Positions 34,988 through 45,293 are shown, numbered from the stretch's first letter. The stretch is DNA of 64,000 nt from RHKX01 sp963826475 (GCA_963826475.1 CAWGXC010000003.1:1-64000); one strand, 5' to 3'. Notes: generated from the sequence alone by a model not told the origin. Program-made: numbers and translations.

Positions 34988-36292
34988 CTAAGCGACCGGT
35001 CGCGGCTTCAACCCGACCTTGATCCCGAAGAAGTCGACCATGTGGGGAAGGGGTCGGGCGAGGTCCAGCTCGGGGGAGATCGTCGCCGGATCGAAGCGGC
35101 TGATCAGCTCGCTGAGAATGAGCTCACCCGCTCCCGTGGCGATGGCGGTCCCCGGGCAGACCTGGGGGCCGCGGCTGAAGAAGTTGAACCCGGGGTAGGC
35201 GGCCGCGTCACCGACGGTCCATTCCTCGGGAACGAAGCGGTCGGCGTAATCGAGGCGGTCCCCATCGCGGTGGCCGAACGTGTTGACGATGATCACCTGG
35301 GTGCCTGCCGGGACGGTCTCGGCATTCCACTCGACGTCCTCGGTCGTCTCCCGCGATAGCGTCGTCGTCGTCGGCCACAGGCGCATCGCCTCCTGCAGGC
35401 AGGCCGCGAGGTAGTCGTCGGAGTCGCGGGCGAACTCGAGCACGGCGTCGTCGGAGCCGAGCACGGCGAGCGCCCGGAAGGCGTTGATCGCAAGCGTGTC
35501 GCCGAAGGCGAAGAGCCAGTGCGGGACCTGGCCGGCGCGATTGGTGCCGGCGCTGGAGGGCGCGCCGGCGAAACGCGCCGCGAGGCTGCCGCGCTCAGCC
35601 CGTTCGAGGTGGCCGGCGATCATCTTCTCGAGCTCGGGCAGGCGCTCGCTCGGCTCCCCGGGCATCCCGTTCCCCTCCGACATGAGGTCCTCGAGGAGCT
35701 CCGTCAGCTGGTCGTCATCGGCGGCGCCATCGCCGAGGATCACTCGCCGCGCGACCCGCTGGAGCATTTCGTGGAAGGCGTCCCAGTAGAGCTCGCCGCC
35801 GCTGACTGCCATGCGGCCGGTTGACATCCGCTCGACCTCCTCACGACAGACGTCCTGCCAGGTCTTCAGCAGCCTGCCCTCCGGCGGGCTCTTGAGCACG
35901 GCGTCGATGAAGCGTCGCCGCTCCCTCCACAGATCGCCGCGTGAGATCGTCGCGGCATCGGGCTGAAAGGCCACCATGCCGTCGCGCTTGGGCTTGGGGT
36001 CGGCTGCGTAGGGGGCCGGGGCGCCCTCGAGCACCCGTTTGACATCGGCCGGGTCGAGCACCAGCAGCGCTTCTTCGGTGACCACGCGCACCCAGACCGG
36101 CCCGCCCGCGTACTTGCGCGCCATGCCGCTGAGCAGCCCGACGGCATGGCCGTCGACGCCGGCTCTGGTCGCCGCCGCGACCGCTGCCCGGCGGCGCCGG
36201 AAGAGGCCCTGTGCGGCGTTGGGGACGATCACCGTCGCGTTGAAGCGGAGGTTCTCGAGCAGGCTCGCGCTGGGGATTCCGACGACGCTCAT
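34988..36292 (-). CDS. Cytochrome P450 with atypical haem loop, next to haem dioxygenase
   Basis: 434-residue P450. ExxR is EAMR (301-304), followed by the PERF-like DRFVPEEW. The cysteine loop is FFSRGPQVCPG (Cys379), where the usual Arg/His two residues before Cys is Gln. The I-helix reads AFGDT (262-266), keeping an Asp-Thr pair but with Phe in place of Gly. It begins 33 bases after the haem peroxidase gene with GGAG upstream, so the two are co-transcribed. In fungi the same two domains are fused in Ppo/linoleate diol synthases, where the P450 part rearranges the hydroperoxide. A hydroperoxide isomerase or hydroxylase is inferred. Confidence 0.85.
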   Translation of the reverse strand: MSVVGIPSASLLENLRFNATVIVPNAAQGLFRRRRAAVAAATRAGVDGHAVGLLSGMARKYAGGPVWVRVVTEEALLVLDPADVKRVLEGAPAPYAADPKPKRDGMVAFQPDAATISRGDLWRERRRFIDAVLKSPPEGRLLKTWQDVCREEVERMSTGRMAVSGGELYWDAFHEMLQRVARRVILGDGAADDDQLTELLEDLMSEGNGMPGEPSERLPELEKMIAGHLERAERGSLAARFAGAPSSAGTNRAGQVPHWLFAFGDTLAINAFRALAVLGSDDAVLEFARDSDDYLAACLQEAMRLWPTTTTLSRETTEDVEWNAETVPAGTQVIIVNTFGHRDGDRLDYADRFVPEEWTVGDAAAYPGFNFFSRGPQVCPGTAIATGAGELILSELISRFDPATISPELDLARPLPHMVDFFGIKVGLKPRPVA

Positions 36293-36325
36293 CGTCGGAC
36301 TCCGCCGCGCGAGGCGCTTCGCCGT

Positions 36326-38128
36326 TCAGCCAAGGGCGTTCCAGGGGGCGAACGCGTTCTCTACGCCGTCGAGCGCGGGGCCGAGCTCGGGGTGATGGCG
36401 TAGGAGCACATCGACCATCGTGTTGTTCTCGACCCAGCTGAGGCCCTCTTCGGTGTAGACGTCAGCGGAATAGTCGTTGGTGAAGAAGCGATCGCTCTTC
36501 AGCCGCCGCGATGCCATCAGGATGAAGATCCGGAAGGCCGTGTCGCTGAAGCCGAAGCCGGGGGGCAGGGGCTCGGCGAGCATGCCGACCTGGAGGTCGA
36601 CCTTGTCGATGTCGTCGTCATAGACGTCGCGGATCTCCTCGGCCAGCTCGGGATCGTCGGTCAGGTCCTCGAATCGCTTGATCCGTGACTTGCGCAGGCG
36701 CTCGCGGAAGTCGTTGTAACGGGGGACGCCCCGCTCGCGGTCGCGGAGGATGTCCAGGGTCCCGAGGTCGACGCGGTCGCCGGTCAGACGGACGTGATTG
36801 TTGAGCGCCTCGGGGTGGTTCTTGAGCGTGATCGCTCCGGGGTTCGCGGTTCCGAAGGTGTAGAGCAGGTTCGACCAGCCGAACTTCTCGACCGTCGGAC
36901 GGGTGCCGTGGCCCTGAATCGGCTCGAAACCGACCTCCTCGACCAGCTCGCCGGTCACGTGATCCTTGATCGCGTAGTCGTCGGGCAGCAGCGGATGCAG
37001 GCGGTAGACGGCGATGAACTCCTCGGTGATCGCGTAGGGCGCTGCTCCGTGGTCCTGATCGGAGCCGACGACGCCACCGATCATCTCGGTGCCGACGTGG
37101 CCGAACTTCTTGCGGACCCAGCTCGGCAGGATGCCGTACCAGTTGGCGTGCATCGCCCGCTCCAGCACCGGATTGGCGAGGATCCCGGGCGTCCACTCGA
37201 CCGTGTGGATCTTCGCCATCAGCGCCGAGTTGACGAGCCGGGCGGTCAGGAAGAGCTGCTCGTCGTCCCAGGTCGGGTAATAGCCCTTGAGGTAGTCGCA
37301 GATCGAGTTGTGCTCCTTGACGAAGAGCGTGTGCAGCAGCGAGAGGCCGACCCAGTAGTTGTCGGAGAAGCCGGTCAGATCGACGCCGTCGAGGCCCTCT
37401 GCGGACTCGTTCGGAAGCATCTCGCCGTCCATCGCGAGCTTTCCATCCGTACCGGCGCGCAGCTTGCGATTGCGTTCCTCGTCGGAGCCGTAGATCTGCG
37501 AGCCGTCCCACCAGTGGGTGACGGTGTTGACGTAGGTCGGGGGCAGGCCGCTCTTGTTCGTCCGGCTGCGGTCGGGGCTGGTGGCCTTCACCTTCATCGG
37601 GTCGCCGTCGGGCCAATCGTCGCCCTCGGGGAGCGGCACGTCGATGAACTTGTCCGGTGAGTTCTCGCCGTGGCCGAACCAGTCGTGGTTCTCGAACTGG
37701 ATCCAGCAGGCGGCGAGGACGTTGAGGGTCTCGGCGGGCTTGAAGGTGTCGCGGCGGAGCAGGCGCTGGGAGACCTCACGAGGGCTCGGGCTCATCAGCT
37801 CCGGCAGCTGCTCCGGCGCCTGCCCGTCGACCGGGTTGTTCCGGCCGAAGCGGGTACCGACCTTGCCCATGTCGAGGTCGGTCGGATCCTGCTCCGAGCC
37901 GTCGTAGGTCCGGTACTTGGGGAGGTCGTCGATGTCGGCGGCGGCGTTGCCGTTGGGCGCGTTGGTGTCGTGGAGGTTCTCCTCGCGCAGGTCATCGCGC
38001 AGCGCTCTCAGGTTGAGCAGGGCGACGGGCGTCGGCAGGTGCCACCAATCGCTGACCCGGTTGACCTGGCGAAAGAAGGTCGAATTGACCTGTCCGAAGC
38101 CCTTCTCGATGCCGTCGAGAATTCCCAC
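36326..38128 (-). CDS. Animal-type haem peroxidase/fatty-acid dioxygenase
   Basis: 600-residue member of the cyclooxygenase/peroxidase superfamily; GTG at 38128 with GGAGG. The distal His is His148 in FENHDWFGH. The stretch HTLFVKEHNSICD (about 266-277) is typical of the family. FIAVYRLHPLLPD holds Tyr375 three residues before the proximal His378. This Y-x-x-H spacing is that of cyclooxygenases, alpha-dioxygenases and fungal Ppo enzymes, whereas myeloperoxidase-like proteins differ. So oxygenation of a fatty acid through a tyrosyl radical is likely. No signal peptide is seen. A P450 follows in the same operon. The substrate and regiochemistry are unknown. Confidence 0.87.
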   Translation of the reverse strand: MGILDGIEKGFGQVNSTFFRQVNRVSDWWHLPTPVALLNLRALRDDLREENLHDTNAPNGNAAADIDDLPKYRTYDGSEQDPTDLDMGKVGTRFGRNNPVDGQAPEQLPELMSPSPREVSQRLLRRDTFKPAETLNVLAACWIQFENHDWFGHGENSPDKFIDVPLPEGDDWPDGDPMKVKATSPDRSRTNKSGLPPTYVNTVTHWWDGSQIYGSDEERNRKLRAGTDGKLAMDGEMLPNESAEGLDGVDLTGFSDNYWVGLSLLHTLFVKEHNSICDYLKGYYPTWDDEQLFLTARLVNSALMAKIHTVEWTPGILANPVLERAMHANWYGILPSWVRKKFGHVGTEMIGGVVGSDQDHGAAPYAITEEFIAVYRLHPLLPDDYAIKDHVTGELVEEVGFEPIQGHGTRPTVEKFGWSNLLYTFGTANPGAITLKNHPEALNNHVRLTGDRVDLGTLDILRDRERGVPRYNDFRERLRKSRIKRFEDLTDDPELAEEIRDVYDDDIDKVDLQVGMLAEPLPPGFGFSDTAFRIFILMASRRLKSDRFFTNDYSADVYTEEGLSWVENNTMVDVLLRHHPELGPALDGVENAFAPWNALG

Positions 38129-38258
38129 TGGAACCTCCCTCTTCCGTTGGCCGGCCCGGTTCCGCGAACCGGCACCGCACTCCTCCGCGGCGAAGCTACC
38201 ACCTGAGGCGAGAGGTGATTGCAGACATCGCTGGACACCCTCCCTAGAATCAATAGGC

Positions 38259-38465
38259 ATGAAGACCGAGATACATCCCACTTACGCCCACTCACACGTT
38301 CGCTGCGCCTGCGGCAACGAGTTCGACACCCGCTCCACCGAGTCCGAGATCCACGTCGAGATCTGCTCCGCCTGCCACCCGTTCTACACCGGCAAGCAGA
38401 AGCTGGTCGACACCGGCGGCCGCGTAGAGCGCTTCCGACGCCGCGCCGCCCGCCAGGCGGACTGA
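38259..38465 (+). CDS. rpmE: 50S ribosomal protein L31 (zinc-type)
   Basis: 68-residue ribosomal protein of the large subunit. MKTEIHPTYAHSHVRCACGNEF and CSACHPFYTGKQKLVDTGGRVERF match L31, and the cysteine pairs (CAC and CSAC) mark the zinc-binding form, as opposed to the zinc-free paralogue induced by zinc starvation. The ATG at 38259 is only a few bases after a TAGAAT-like -10 element, so the leader is short. It opens the conserved housekeeping block that continues with DUF1385 and, after an insertion, prfA. Confidence 0.96.
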   Translation: MKTEIHPTYAHSHVRCACGNEFDTRSTESEIHVEICSACHPFYTGKQKLVDTGGRVERFRRRAARQAD

Positions 38466-38587
38466 CGGCGGCCTGGGAGCACGCTGCTCGGCGTCCTCGT
38501 CGGCTCACGGCCTGGAGGCCGCATCGCCTCCTGCGTCCTTGATCAGCGCACTCCCAGCCTCGCCGTAACATCGGCAGCTAGATCCGA

Positions 38588-39616
38588 ATGACCGACGGGG
38601 TTTCGCACAGTTCGAACGGGAATGGGGCATCGCCACCGGCTGCGCCGGTGCGCGGACCTCTGCTCGAAGCGCCCACGCTGATGCCCGACGGCAAGCCCGT
38701 GGCCTCACGGGACGCCCCGGTCGGCGGTCAGGCGGTGCTGGAGGGCGTGATGATGCGCGGCATCTCGACCTGGGCGGTCGCCGTGCGCAAGCCGGAGGGG
38801 GAGATCGCCGTCAGCTCCGAGCCCGTCGTCTCCTGGGCCAAGCAGCGCCGGATCCTGCGCCTGCCGGTCATTCGGGGAGTCGCCGCCCTGGGCGAGTCGC
38901 TCAAGATCGGCTTCAGGGCCCTGGCGATCTCCGCCAACGCCCAGATCGCCGACGACGACGAGGTGGAGGAGATCGGCGGCCTCACCTGGGGGCTGACCAT
39001 CGCCCTCTCGCTGGTGCTCGCCATCGGCCTCTTCTTCGTCATCCCGGTCGGGGTGACGAGCCTGATCAAGGACCAGCTCGGATCGGCCCTCCTCTTCTGG
39101 CTCGTCGAGGGCATCCTGCGGACGAGCATCTTCATCGGCTACATCGCCGCGATCAGCCGGATCAGCGATCTGCGGCGCGTCTTCGAGTACCACGGCGCCG
39201 AGCACAAGACGATCTCCTGCTTCGAGGCGGGCGACGAGCTCATCCCCGAGCGCGCCGCCCGCTACTCCCGCCTGCACCCACGCTGCGGCACCAGCTTCCT
39301 GCTGATCGTCATGGTCCTCGCGATCTTCGTCTTCGCGCCGATCGGCCTGCCCGCCTGGTACTGGCTCGTCGCCTCGCGCATCATCGGGATCCCCTTGATC
39401 GCCGGCCTCTCCTACGAGGTCATCAAGTGGGCGGGGCGCAACCGCGGCAAGCGGTGGGTCCGCGGCCTCATGTGGCCCGGCCTGATGCTGCAGAACCTGA
39501 CCACCCGGGAGCCCGATCTCGAACAGCTCGCCGTTGCCATCGCCTCGCTCGAGGAGGTGCTCTCGGTCGAGGGCACCGACCTGAACCGCGAGAGCCCGAT
39601 CGAGATCGTGGCGTAG
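38588..39616 (+). CDS. DUF1385 family integral membrane protein
   Basis: 342 residues. After a polar leader comes the family start VGGQAVLEGVMMRGISTWAVAVRKP. Then come membrane helices ALSLVLAIGLFFVIPVGV, LVEGILRTSIFIGYIAAI, LLIVMVLAIFVFAPIG and YWLVASRIIGIPLIAGLSYEV. The signature FEYHGAEHKTISCFEAGDEL and HPRCGTSFLL lies between. DUF1385 proteins are often found between rpmE and prfA in Gram-positive bacteria; their role is unknown. Here the usual next gene, prfA, is displaced by a 7.7-kb insertion. Confidence 0.93.
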   Translation: MTDGVSHSSNGNGASPPAAPVRGPLLEAPTLMPDGKPVASRDAPVGGQAVLEGVMMRGISTWAVAVRKPEGEIAVSSEPVVSWAKQRRILRLPVIRGVAALGESLKIGFRALAISANAQIADDDEVEEIGGLTWGLTIALSLVLAIGLFFVIPVGVTSLIKDQLGSALLFWLVEGILRTSIFIGYIAAISRISDLRRVFEYHGAEHKTISCFEAGDELIPERAARYSRLHPRCGTSFLLIVMVLAIFVFAPIGLPAWYWLVASRIIGIPLIAGLSYEVIKWAGRNRGKRWVRGLMWPGLMLQNLTTREPDLEQLAVAIASLEEVLSVEGTDLNRESPIEIVA

Positions 39617-39748
39617 GGAAGGCGGTCGTAGGCGGGGGAATCGGCGCCGGAGTGAGAGTTCGCGCTCGCCTGGGGTGACTGAGTACCGAATACGTGGTCC
39701 ATGTCACCACTGGCACCTACGCCCCGCTTCAGCCACAATGGCTTACTG

Positions 39749-40672
39749 ATGACGCATTCTCACGAAGGGGGTCACGTCGGCCACTCCCACGCGATCTCCG
39801 CCGACGCGGACCGGGGAAAGTTGCGGCTTGCGCTTGGGCTGATCCTCGGGTTCATGGCCGTCGAGGTCGGGGTGGGCATCGCGGTCAGCTCGCTCGCCCT
39901 GCTCTCGGATGCGGCGCACATGCTCACCGACGCGGCCGCCCTGGCCCTGTCGCTGCTGGCGATCAGGCTCGCCGCCCGTCCGGCCCGGGGCTCGATGACG
40001 TTCGGCTGGCAGCGCGCGGGGATCCTCAGCGCCCAGTTCAACGGCGCGACGCTGCTCGTCCTCGGGGTGCTGATCGTCGTCGAGGGCGTCCGCCGGCTGA
40101 TCGATCCACCCGGGGTGGAGGGCGGGGTGGTGCTGGTGGTGGCAATGCTCGGGATCGTGGTCAACCTCGCCGCGACCCACACGTTGTCGAAGGCCAATCG
40201 TGAATCGCTCAACGTCGAGGGGGCCTTCCGGCACCTGCTGACCGATCTGGCGGCGTTCGTCTTCACCGCGATCGCCGGCCTGGTGATCGTGCTGACGGGT
40301 TTCGACCGGGCCGACGGAATCGCCTCGCTCGTCATCGCCGCGATCATGCTGTGGGCGGCATACGGGCTGTTGATCGAGTCGGGGCGGGTCTTCCTCGAGG
40401 CCGCCCCCCGCGGGGTCGACCCCGACGAGATCGGCCGCGCCCTCGCCGAGCAGCCGGGTGTCTTCGAGGTCCATGACCTCCATGTGTGGGAGGTCACCTC
40501 GGGCTTCGCCGCCTTCTCCGCGCACGTCGTCGTCGACGAGAAGACCGACTGTCACGCCGTCCGGCTCTGCCTCGAGCACGAGCTGCATGAGCGCTTCGGG
40601 CTCGAGCACACGACCTTGCAGGTGGACCACCGTCATCCCGACGAGCTGCTGCAGGTGCGGGTCTCCGACTGA
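39749..40672 (+). CDS. Cation diffusion facilitator (zinc-type efflux protein)
   Basis: 307-residue CDF exporter with six helices. The metal sites are LLSDAAHMLTDAAAL (TM2) and HLLTDLAAFVF (TM5), each offering a His-Asp pair as in zinc carriers. The N-terminal MTHSHEGGHVGHSH is a His-rich metal-binding tail. The C-terminal cytosolic domain has VHDLHVWEVTSGFAAFSAHVVV and HTTLQVDH. It removes Zn or a similar divalent ion in exchange for protons. The ATG at 39749 was preferred over 39701 because it starts the His-rich tail. Its 3' end is 2 bases from the convergent ABC permease gene. Confidence 0.93.
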   Translation: MTHSHEGGHVGHSHAISADADRGKLRLALGLILGFMAVEVGVGIAVSSLALLSDAAHMLTDAAALALSLLAIRLAARPARGSMTFGWQRAGILSAQFNGATLLVLGVLIVVEGVRRLIDPPGVEGGVVLVVAMLGIVVNLAATHTLSKANRESLNVEGAFRHLLTDLAAFVFTAIAGLVIVLTGFDRADGIASLVIAAIMLWAAYGLLIESGRVFLEAAPRGVDPDEIGRALAEQPGVFEVHDLHVWEVTSGFAAFSAHVVVDEKTDCHAVRLCLEHELHERFGLEHTTLQVDHRHPDELLQVRVSD

Positions 40673-40674
40673 GC

Positions 40675-43348
40675 TCAGAGGTCCCGGATCGTCTCGATCT
40701 GAGGCCGGCGCACGGCCCGGAGGGTGAGCACGGTGGCGAGCAGCACCGCTGCGGCGGCAACGAGGGTGACCGTGCCCAGGTAACCCCAGGGCAGCGAGAG
40801 CGCGTCCGGCGGCGGGTCGAAGACGCCGGTGAGCACCTTGACGAGGACGATCGACAGGCCGGCCGCGATCACGCCACCGAGCGCGACGCCGCCGATCGTG
40901 ACGAAGCTCGCCTCGCTCCAGACGAATGCTCCGAGCTGCCTGGAGTCGGCCCCGAGAGCCGATGCGATGGCGAACGCCCGGCGGCGCTCGCTGAACCCCA
41001 GGGCGAGGACGAGCCCCGTGCTCGCGGCGGCCAGGATCAGGGCGAAGGCGAGCTCGACGCGCGTCAGCCCCGACAGCTCGACGGCGGTCAGGCTGGTGCC
41101 GATGACCTGGCGGCTCGTTGCGATGTCGCTCACCTTGGCGCTCGTCCCGACGACGGCGCTGACCCTGGAGGCGACCGCGGTGCTGGAGGTTCCGTTGGTC
41201 TGGATCAGAAACGATCCGACCGCGTTGCTGCCGGTTTGCTGGGCGACGTAGGAGGCGTTGGCGACCAGGAAGCTGTCCAGCGGCGCGGTCGGGAACTCCT
41301 TGGCGATCCCGGCGTAGTGGAACAGGACCGTTTTGTACTGCTTCGTCAGACCGTCCTGCAGGCGGAGCTTGAGCGGGTCGCCCGGATGGAGCTGGAAGTC
41401 CTTGACGGTCTCCGCGCTGACCAGGATCGAGTCCGGCTTCGCGGCGAGGGTCGAGAGCAGCTGATCTGCTGTGCCACCCTGAAACCAGCCGTTCTGGAGC
41501 TTGCCGGCAGCGCCGATCGTGGACGGATTGACCCCGTAGAGGTCCTGGAGATCGGCGCCCACGTAGGCGAAGCGGTGCTGGAGCGGCTCGACCGAGGCGA
41601 CGCCGGAGATCTTGGCGAGCCTCGTTTGCGCGGAAGGCCCGACCGCCGCCCCCGGCGACTCGGTCACGGTCACGTCGGCGCCGTTGCTCAGCCGCGCGTC
41701 GGCTTCAACCTGCTGCGAGTAGGTCGAGTTGAAGATCGCGGTCGATCCGGCGAAGGCAACCGTCAGCGCGACCAGCGTCAGCGCCCGCGCGAGCAGGCGC
41801 CGCTGCCGACCCATGGTCGCCGCGACGATCGGCGAGAGCTCGCCGGCCAGCGGCCTGAGGGCGTGGCCGAGTGGCCTCCGGCCGCGGACCAGGACCAGCT
41901 CGGCGAGCCGGTAGGCGAGCAGCCCGCCACCGATCCACGCGAGGACCGGCGCCAACAGCGCGTACCAGTTGACCTGGATCTGCGGGACGCCCTCGGGAGC
42001 GAGCACCAGCTGGTAGCCGCTGCGGCTCGCCTGCCAGTAGACGAGGGCGGCGCCGGCGAGCGCGATGAAGTCGAGCCGGGCGCGGATCCACCAGGGCCGG
42101 CGCTCGAGCCGCTCGACGGAGCGGCGGGCGCCCGCAACGGTCAGCGAGCGCGCGTCCCGCCAGGCGGGCAGAGCGATCGCCGTGGCGGCGATGATCGCGC
42201 CGGCGAGCCCGGCCCCGACGGCCCAGAGGACCGCCGCGACCCCGCCCGCCCCGAAGCTGGCCGTCCCGAAGGCGATCGAGCCGATCGCAAGCGCGGCGGC
42301 GAGGCCGACGGCGACCCCGAGGGCGGCGGCAAGGCCGGCCTCGGCAAGGGCGATCCGGACCAGGCGGCCTGTCGTCGCTCCGCGGGTGCGAAGCAGTCCC
42401 TGGTCACGGCGGCGGCGGTCAGCGCCGGCGGCTGCGATCGAGGCGGTGATCAGGCCGGCCAGGATCGCTCCCGGAATGCCGAGGAACAGGAAGAGGATCT
42501 GGGCGTAGAGCGCGTCCCCGCGTGCATTGTCGAGCGCGGAGCCGAGGTTGTCGCCGACGAGGCCGGCGCCGGCGAGCTTCACCTCGAGGTTGCGTGCCGC
42601 TCCCGAGACGTCGGTGTACGCGGCGTTCGGACTGGCGGGCAGCGCGCTGTGGTCGAGCGTCAGACGTGAACCTGGGTGCGGATGAGGTCCGGGCGCGTCT
42701 TCGCCAGCGGGCTCTCGGCCCGCTGGAACGTCGCGGGGGGAAGCAGCAGGACGTTGTCGGGCGGGGCCTGGAGCTGGGCTCCGACCGGCGCCCCGACCTT
42801 CTGGAACAGGGAGTCCGCGGTGGGCAGCTCGACCACTCCGGCGATCCTGACCGCGGCCGGGGGGAGGCCCGGGCGGCCGATGCTGACGGTGTCGCCCGGC
42901 TGGGCCTGGAGGTTCGCGGCGGTCTGCTGAGCGAGCACCGGGCCGTTCAGGCTGCCGGCGAGCAGCCTCACCGAGCCGGGGAAGTCGGCCGGATAGCTCG
43001 CGGGCAACGACAGGACCTGACCGGGCCCCGTCTGTCTGGACGGTCTTCCCGGTCGCTGCCGAGAGGCCGCTGGTCGATGCGAACCTGACGGTGTCGGACT
43101 TTTGGATGTTCGGCAGCGCGTTGACCTGGCGGATCACCTTGGCGGGGTTGCTCCCCTGTTGGGCCTCCACCTGCCAGTCGACCGGCACGCTCTCGATTGC
43201 GCGCTGGGTCATCGCCGAGGTCGTCGAGGAGAGGAAGGAGCCGATCGAGGCGAGGAGGGCGACGCCGAGGGCGACGCCGGCCGCGGTCGCGAGCAGTCGC
43301 GAGCGGCGGTGGCCGATCAGGCCGTGGATCCAGCTGCAGGGAGAGCAT
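40675..43348 (-). pseudogene. FtsX-like ABC transporter permease, frameshifted
   Basis: Large MacB/FtsX-type permease; corrected length 890 residues. The ATG at 43348 begins MLSLQ, then WIHGLIGHRRSRLLATAAGVALGVALLASIG in the next frame. The extracytoplasmic part contains GPVLAQQTAANLQAQPGDTVSIGRPG. The C-terminal FtsX region reads ELAFALILAAASTGLVLALGFSERRRAFAIASALGADSRQLGAFVWSEA. Restoring it needs one base removed near 43333 and near 43028 and one added near 42656, after which the length is whole codons. It is the last gene of a lipoprotein-ATPase-ATPase-permease operon. I infer export or envelope-stress transport of a peptide or lipid. Confidence 0.78.
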
Positions 43349-43350
43349 GC

Positions 43351-44036
43351 TCAGACCGCCGCCGGCTGGGCGGCGGTGGCGCCGACGGAAAGCTCTCCGT
43401 CGGCCATCTGCCATCTCGTCGGGAAGCGATCGGCGACCGACGGATCGTGGGTCGAGATCAGCAGCGCGGCGTTGGCGTGGTCGGCGGCCGCGATCAGCAC
43501 GTCGATCACGATGGCGCCGATCTCGTGGTCGAGCTGTCCGGTCGGCTCGTCGGCGAGGATCAGCTGGGGCTCGCCCGCCAGCGCCCGGCAGATAGCGATT
43601 CGCTGGGCCTGGCCGCCCGAGATCTCCTCGGGGAGCTTCTCGGCGAGGTCCTCGAGCGCCGAGCAGGGAGAGGGCGGCGGCGGCTCGGCGTCGGGCTTCG
43701 GAGTCATCGGTGCCGCCGAGAATCAGCGGCAGGGCGACGTTCTCGAGCACGCTCATCGCGGGGAGCAGGCTCGGGCCCTGAAAGACGACGGCGACCGGGC
43801 CGGGGCGAAGGGAGTCACGGGAACCGATGGCGGGCCAATCGACCGATCCGACGGTCGGATCATCGAGTCCGGCCATCAGGTGGAGGAGCGTCGACTTGCC
43901 GGAGCCCGACGGGCCCATCAGCGCGACCCTGGCGCCGGGCTGCACCTCGCAATCGGTCTCCCGCAGGGCGACCCGGCTGCTGGTGCCGGTGCCGTAGGTG
44001 CGAGCGGCGCCGCGGAGCTGGACGAGCGGGGGTCAT
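43351..44036 (-). pseudogene. ABC transporter ATP-binding protein (second), frameshifted
   Basis: Corrected length 227 residues, start ATG at 44036 with GGGGAGG upstream. The start frame needs removal of one C within ATGACCCCC, and a second extra base lies near 43665. Walker A MGPSGSGKST, Q-loop VVFQGPSLLPAMSVLENVALPL, signature ISGGQAQRIAICRALAGEP and Walker B LILADEPTGQLD with switch His STHDPS are all present. It energises the FtsX-like permease that starts 2 bases downstream. Confidence 0.78.
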
Positions 44037-44703
44037 CGCGACGACCTCCCCGTCCCGCAGGCGGATGACCCGATCGGCGGCGGCGGCGACGCTGGGGTTG
44101 TGGGTCACGACGAGGACGGCCCCACCCTCGCGAGCGCGGTCGGCGAGCAGTTCGAGGACCCGCTCCGCCGAGCCCTCGTCGAGCTCGCCGGTGGGCTCGT
44201 CGCAGAGCAGCACGGCGGGGTCGTTGACGAGGGCCAGGGCGAGGCCCGCACGGGCCAGCTCCCCGCCCGAGAGCCGGCTGGGCGTCGCGTCGGAGCGCGA
44301 CCGCAGGCCGACCCGCTCGAGCAGCGCCGCGCGGCGCGCTGCGTCGTTGCCATGACCCGCGAGGTGCTGGGAGAGGGCGAGGTTGGCGTCGACGTCGAGG
44401 TGGCCGACCAGGTTGACGCTCTGGAAGAGCATTCCGATCCGCTCGGCGCGCAGACTTGGCCCGCGCGCTCCTCGCTTCGGCGGGTGAGGCGCTCGCCGCC
44501 GACCCGAATCGTCCCGCCGTCGGGCTCGTCGAGGCCGGCGAGGCAGGCGAGCAGCGTGCTCTTCCCGGAGCCCGACGGTCCCGTGATCGCCACCGTCTCA
44601 CCCGCGATCGACCGCGAGGCGTCACCCCGCGCAACGCGAGGGTCTCGTCGTCACCGGCATGGAAGAACCGGAAGACGCTCTCGCATTCGAGTGCCGCGCT
44701 CAC
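44033..44703 (-). pseudogene. ABC transporter ATP-binding protein (first), frameshifted
   Basis: About 222 residues after correction. GTG at 44703 (SAALECESVFRFFHAGDDETLALRGV), Walker A MAITGPSGSGKSTLLACLAGLD, MLFQSVNLVGHLDVDANLAL, signature LSGGELARAGLALALVND and Walker B VLLCDEPTGELD. Extra bases lie near 44612 and 44625; another defect lies near 44455, and one more at the 3' junction. The start overlaps the lipoprotein stop (GTGA) and its end overlaps the next ATPase start (ATGA), once corrected. Two adjacent ATPase genes serving one permease is unusual; they may form a heterodimer. Confidence 0.72.
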
Positions 44704-45293
44704 GAGGTCCACGCGCAACGAGTCGGTGACGGTCATCCACGGGATCGACGTTGTCGGCGCCCTTCGGACCGCTGAGGGTCAGGGTGGCGAGCTTGCCGCC
44801 CTTGAAGAACTCGTAGCGCTCGAACGCGTCGGTGACGCTCTTGCCCGTGACCGGGTCCGCCGGGCCGTCGCCGGTGTATGTGAGTAGCAGCGCCGGCCCT
44901 GACTTACGCTGGACGGTGCTGACCTGCCCGGGCGAGAACCCCGGCACCGAGCTCGGCCAGCTGCTGCAGCTCGGCGTTGCCGTCGGCGGTCGTGGGAGCT
45001 GCGTCGGCAGTGCCGGAATCGAGTCGGATCGAGTTGAGCTTGTCGGTGAAAGTGACCGCCGCGCCCTGCGTGGAGCGGGGCCAACCCTCGGGGACCGTCA
45101 CCTTGTACCCGCCACCGGGGGGCGAGTAGGGGACGTAGGCCTGGTTGTCGGGGATGTCCCCCGCTGGGCTGACCTCGGCTGCATTCGGATCGACGGTCGC
45201 GGTCGAGCTCGAGCTCGATCCGCACGCGGCGATTCCGAGTGGTGCGGCGATTGCCAGGACGGTCGCGGCAAGCGCCATCGGTCGGTTCTTCAT
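44700..45293 (-). pseudogene. Lipoprotein upstream of ABC exporter, frameshifted
   Basis: Corrected length 196 residues. MKNRPMALAATVLAIAAPLGIAACGSSSSS is a signal peptide with lipobox IAAC, followed by a Ser-rich linker. The C-terminal domain contains PPGGGYKVTVPEGWPRS, LLLTYTGDGPADPVTGKSVTDAFERYEFFKGGKLATLTLSGPKGADNVDPW, which resembles PsbP/Mog1-like surface domains. Three extra bases (near 44935, 44742 and 44710) break the frame; removing them gives exactly 197 codons. It begins the operon with the ABC transporter and probably acts as its outside partner. Confidence 0.7.
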
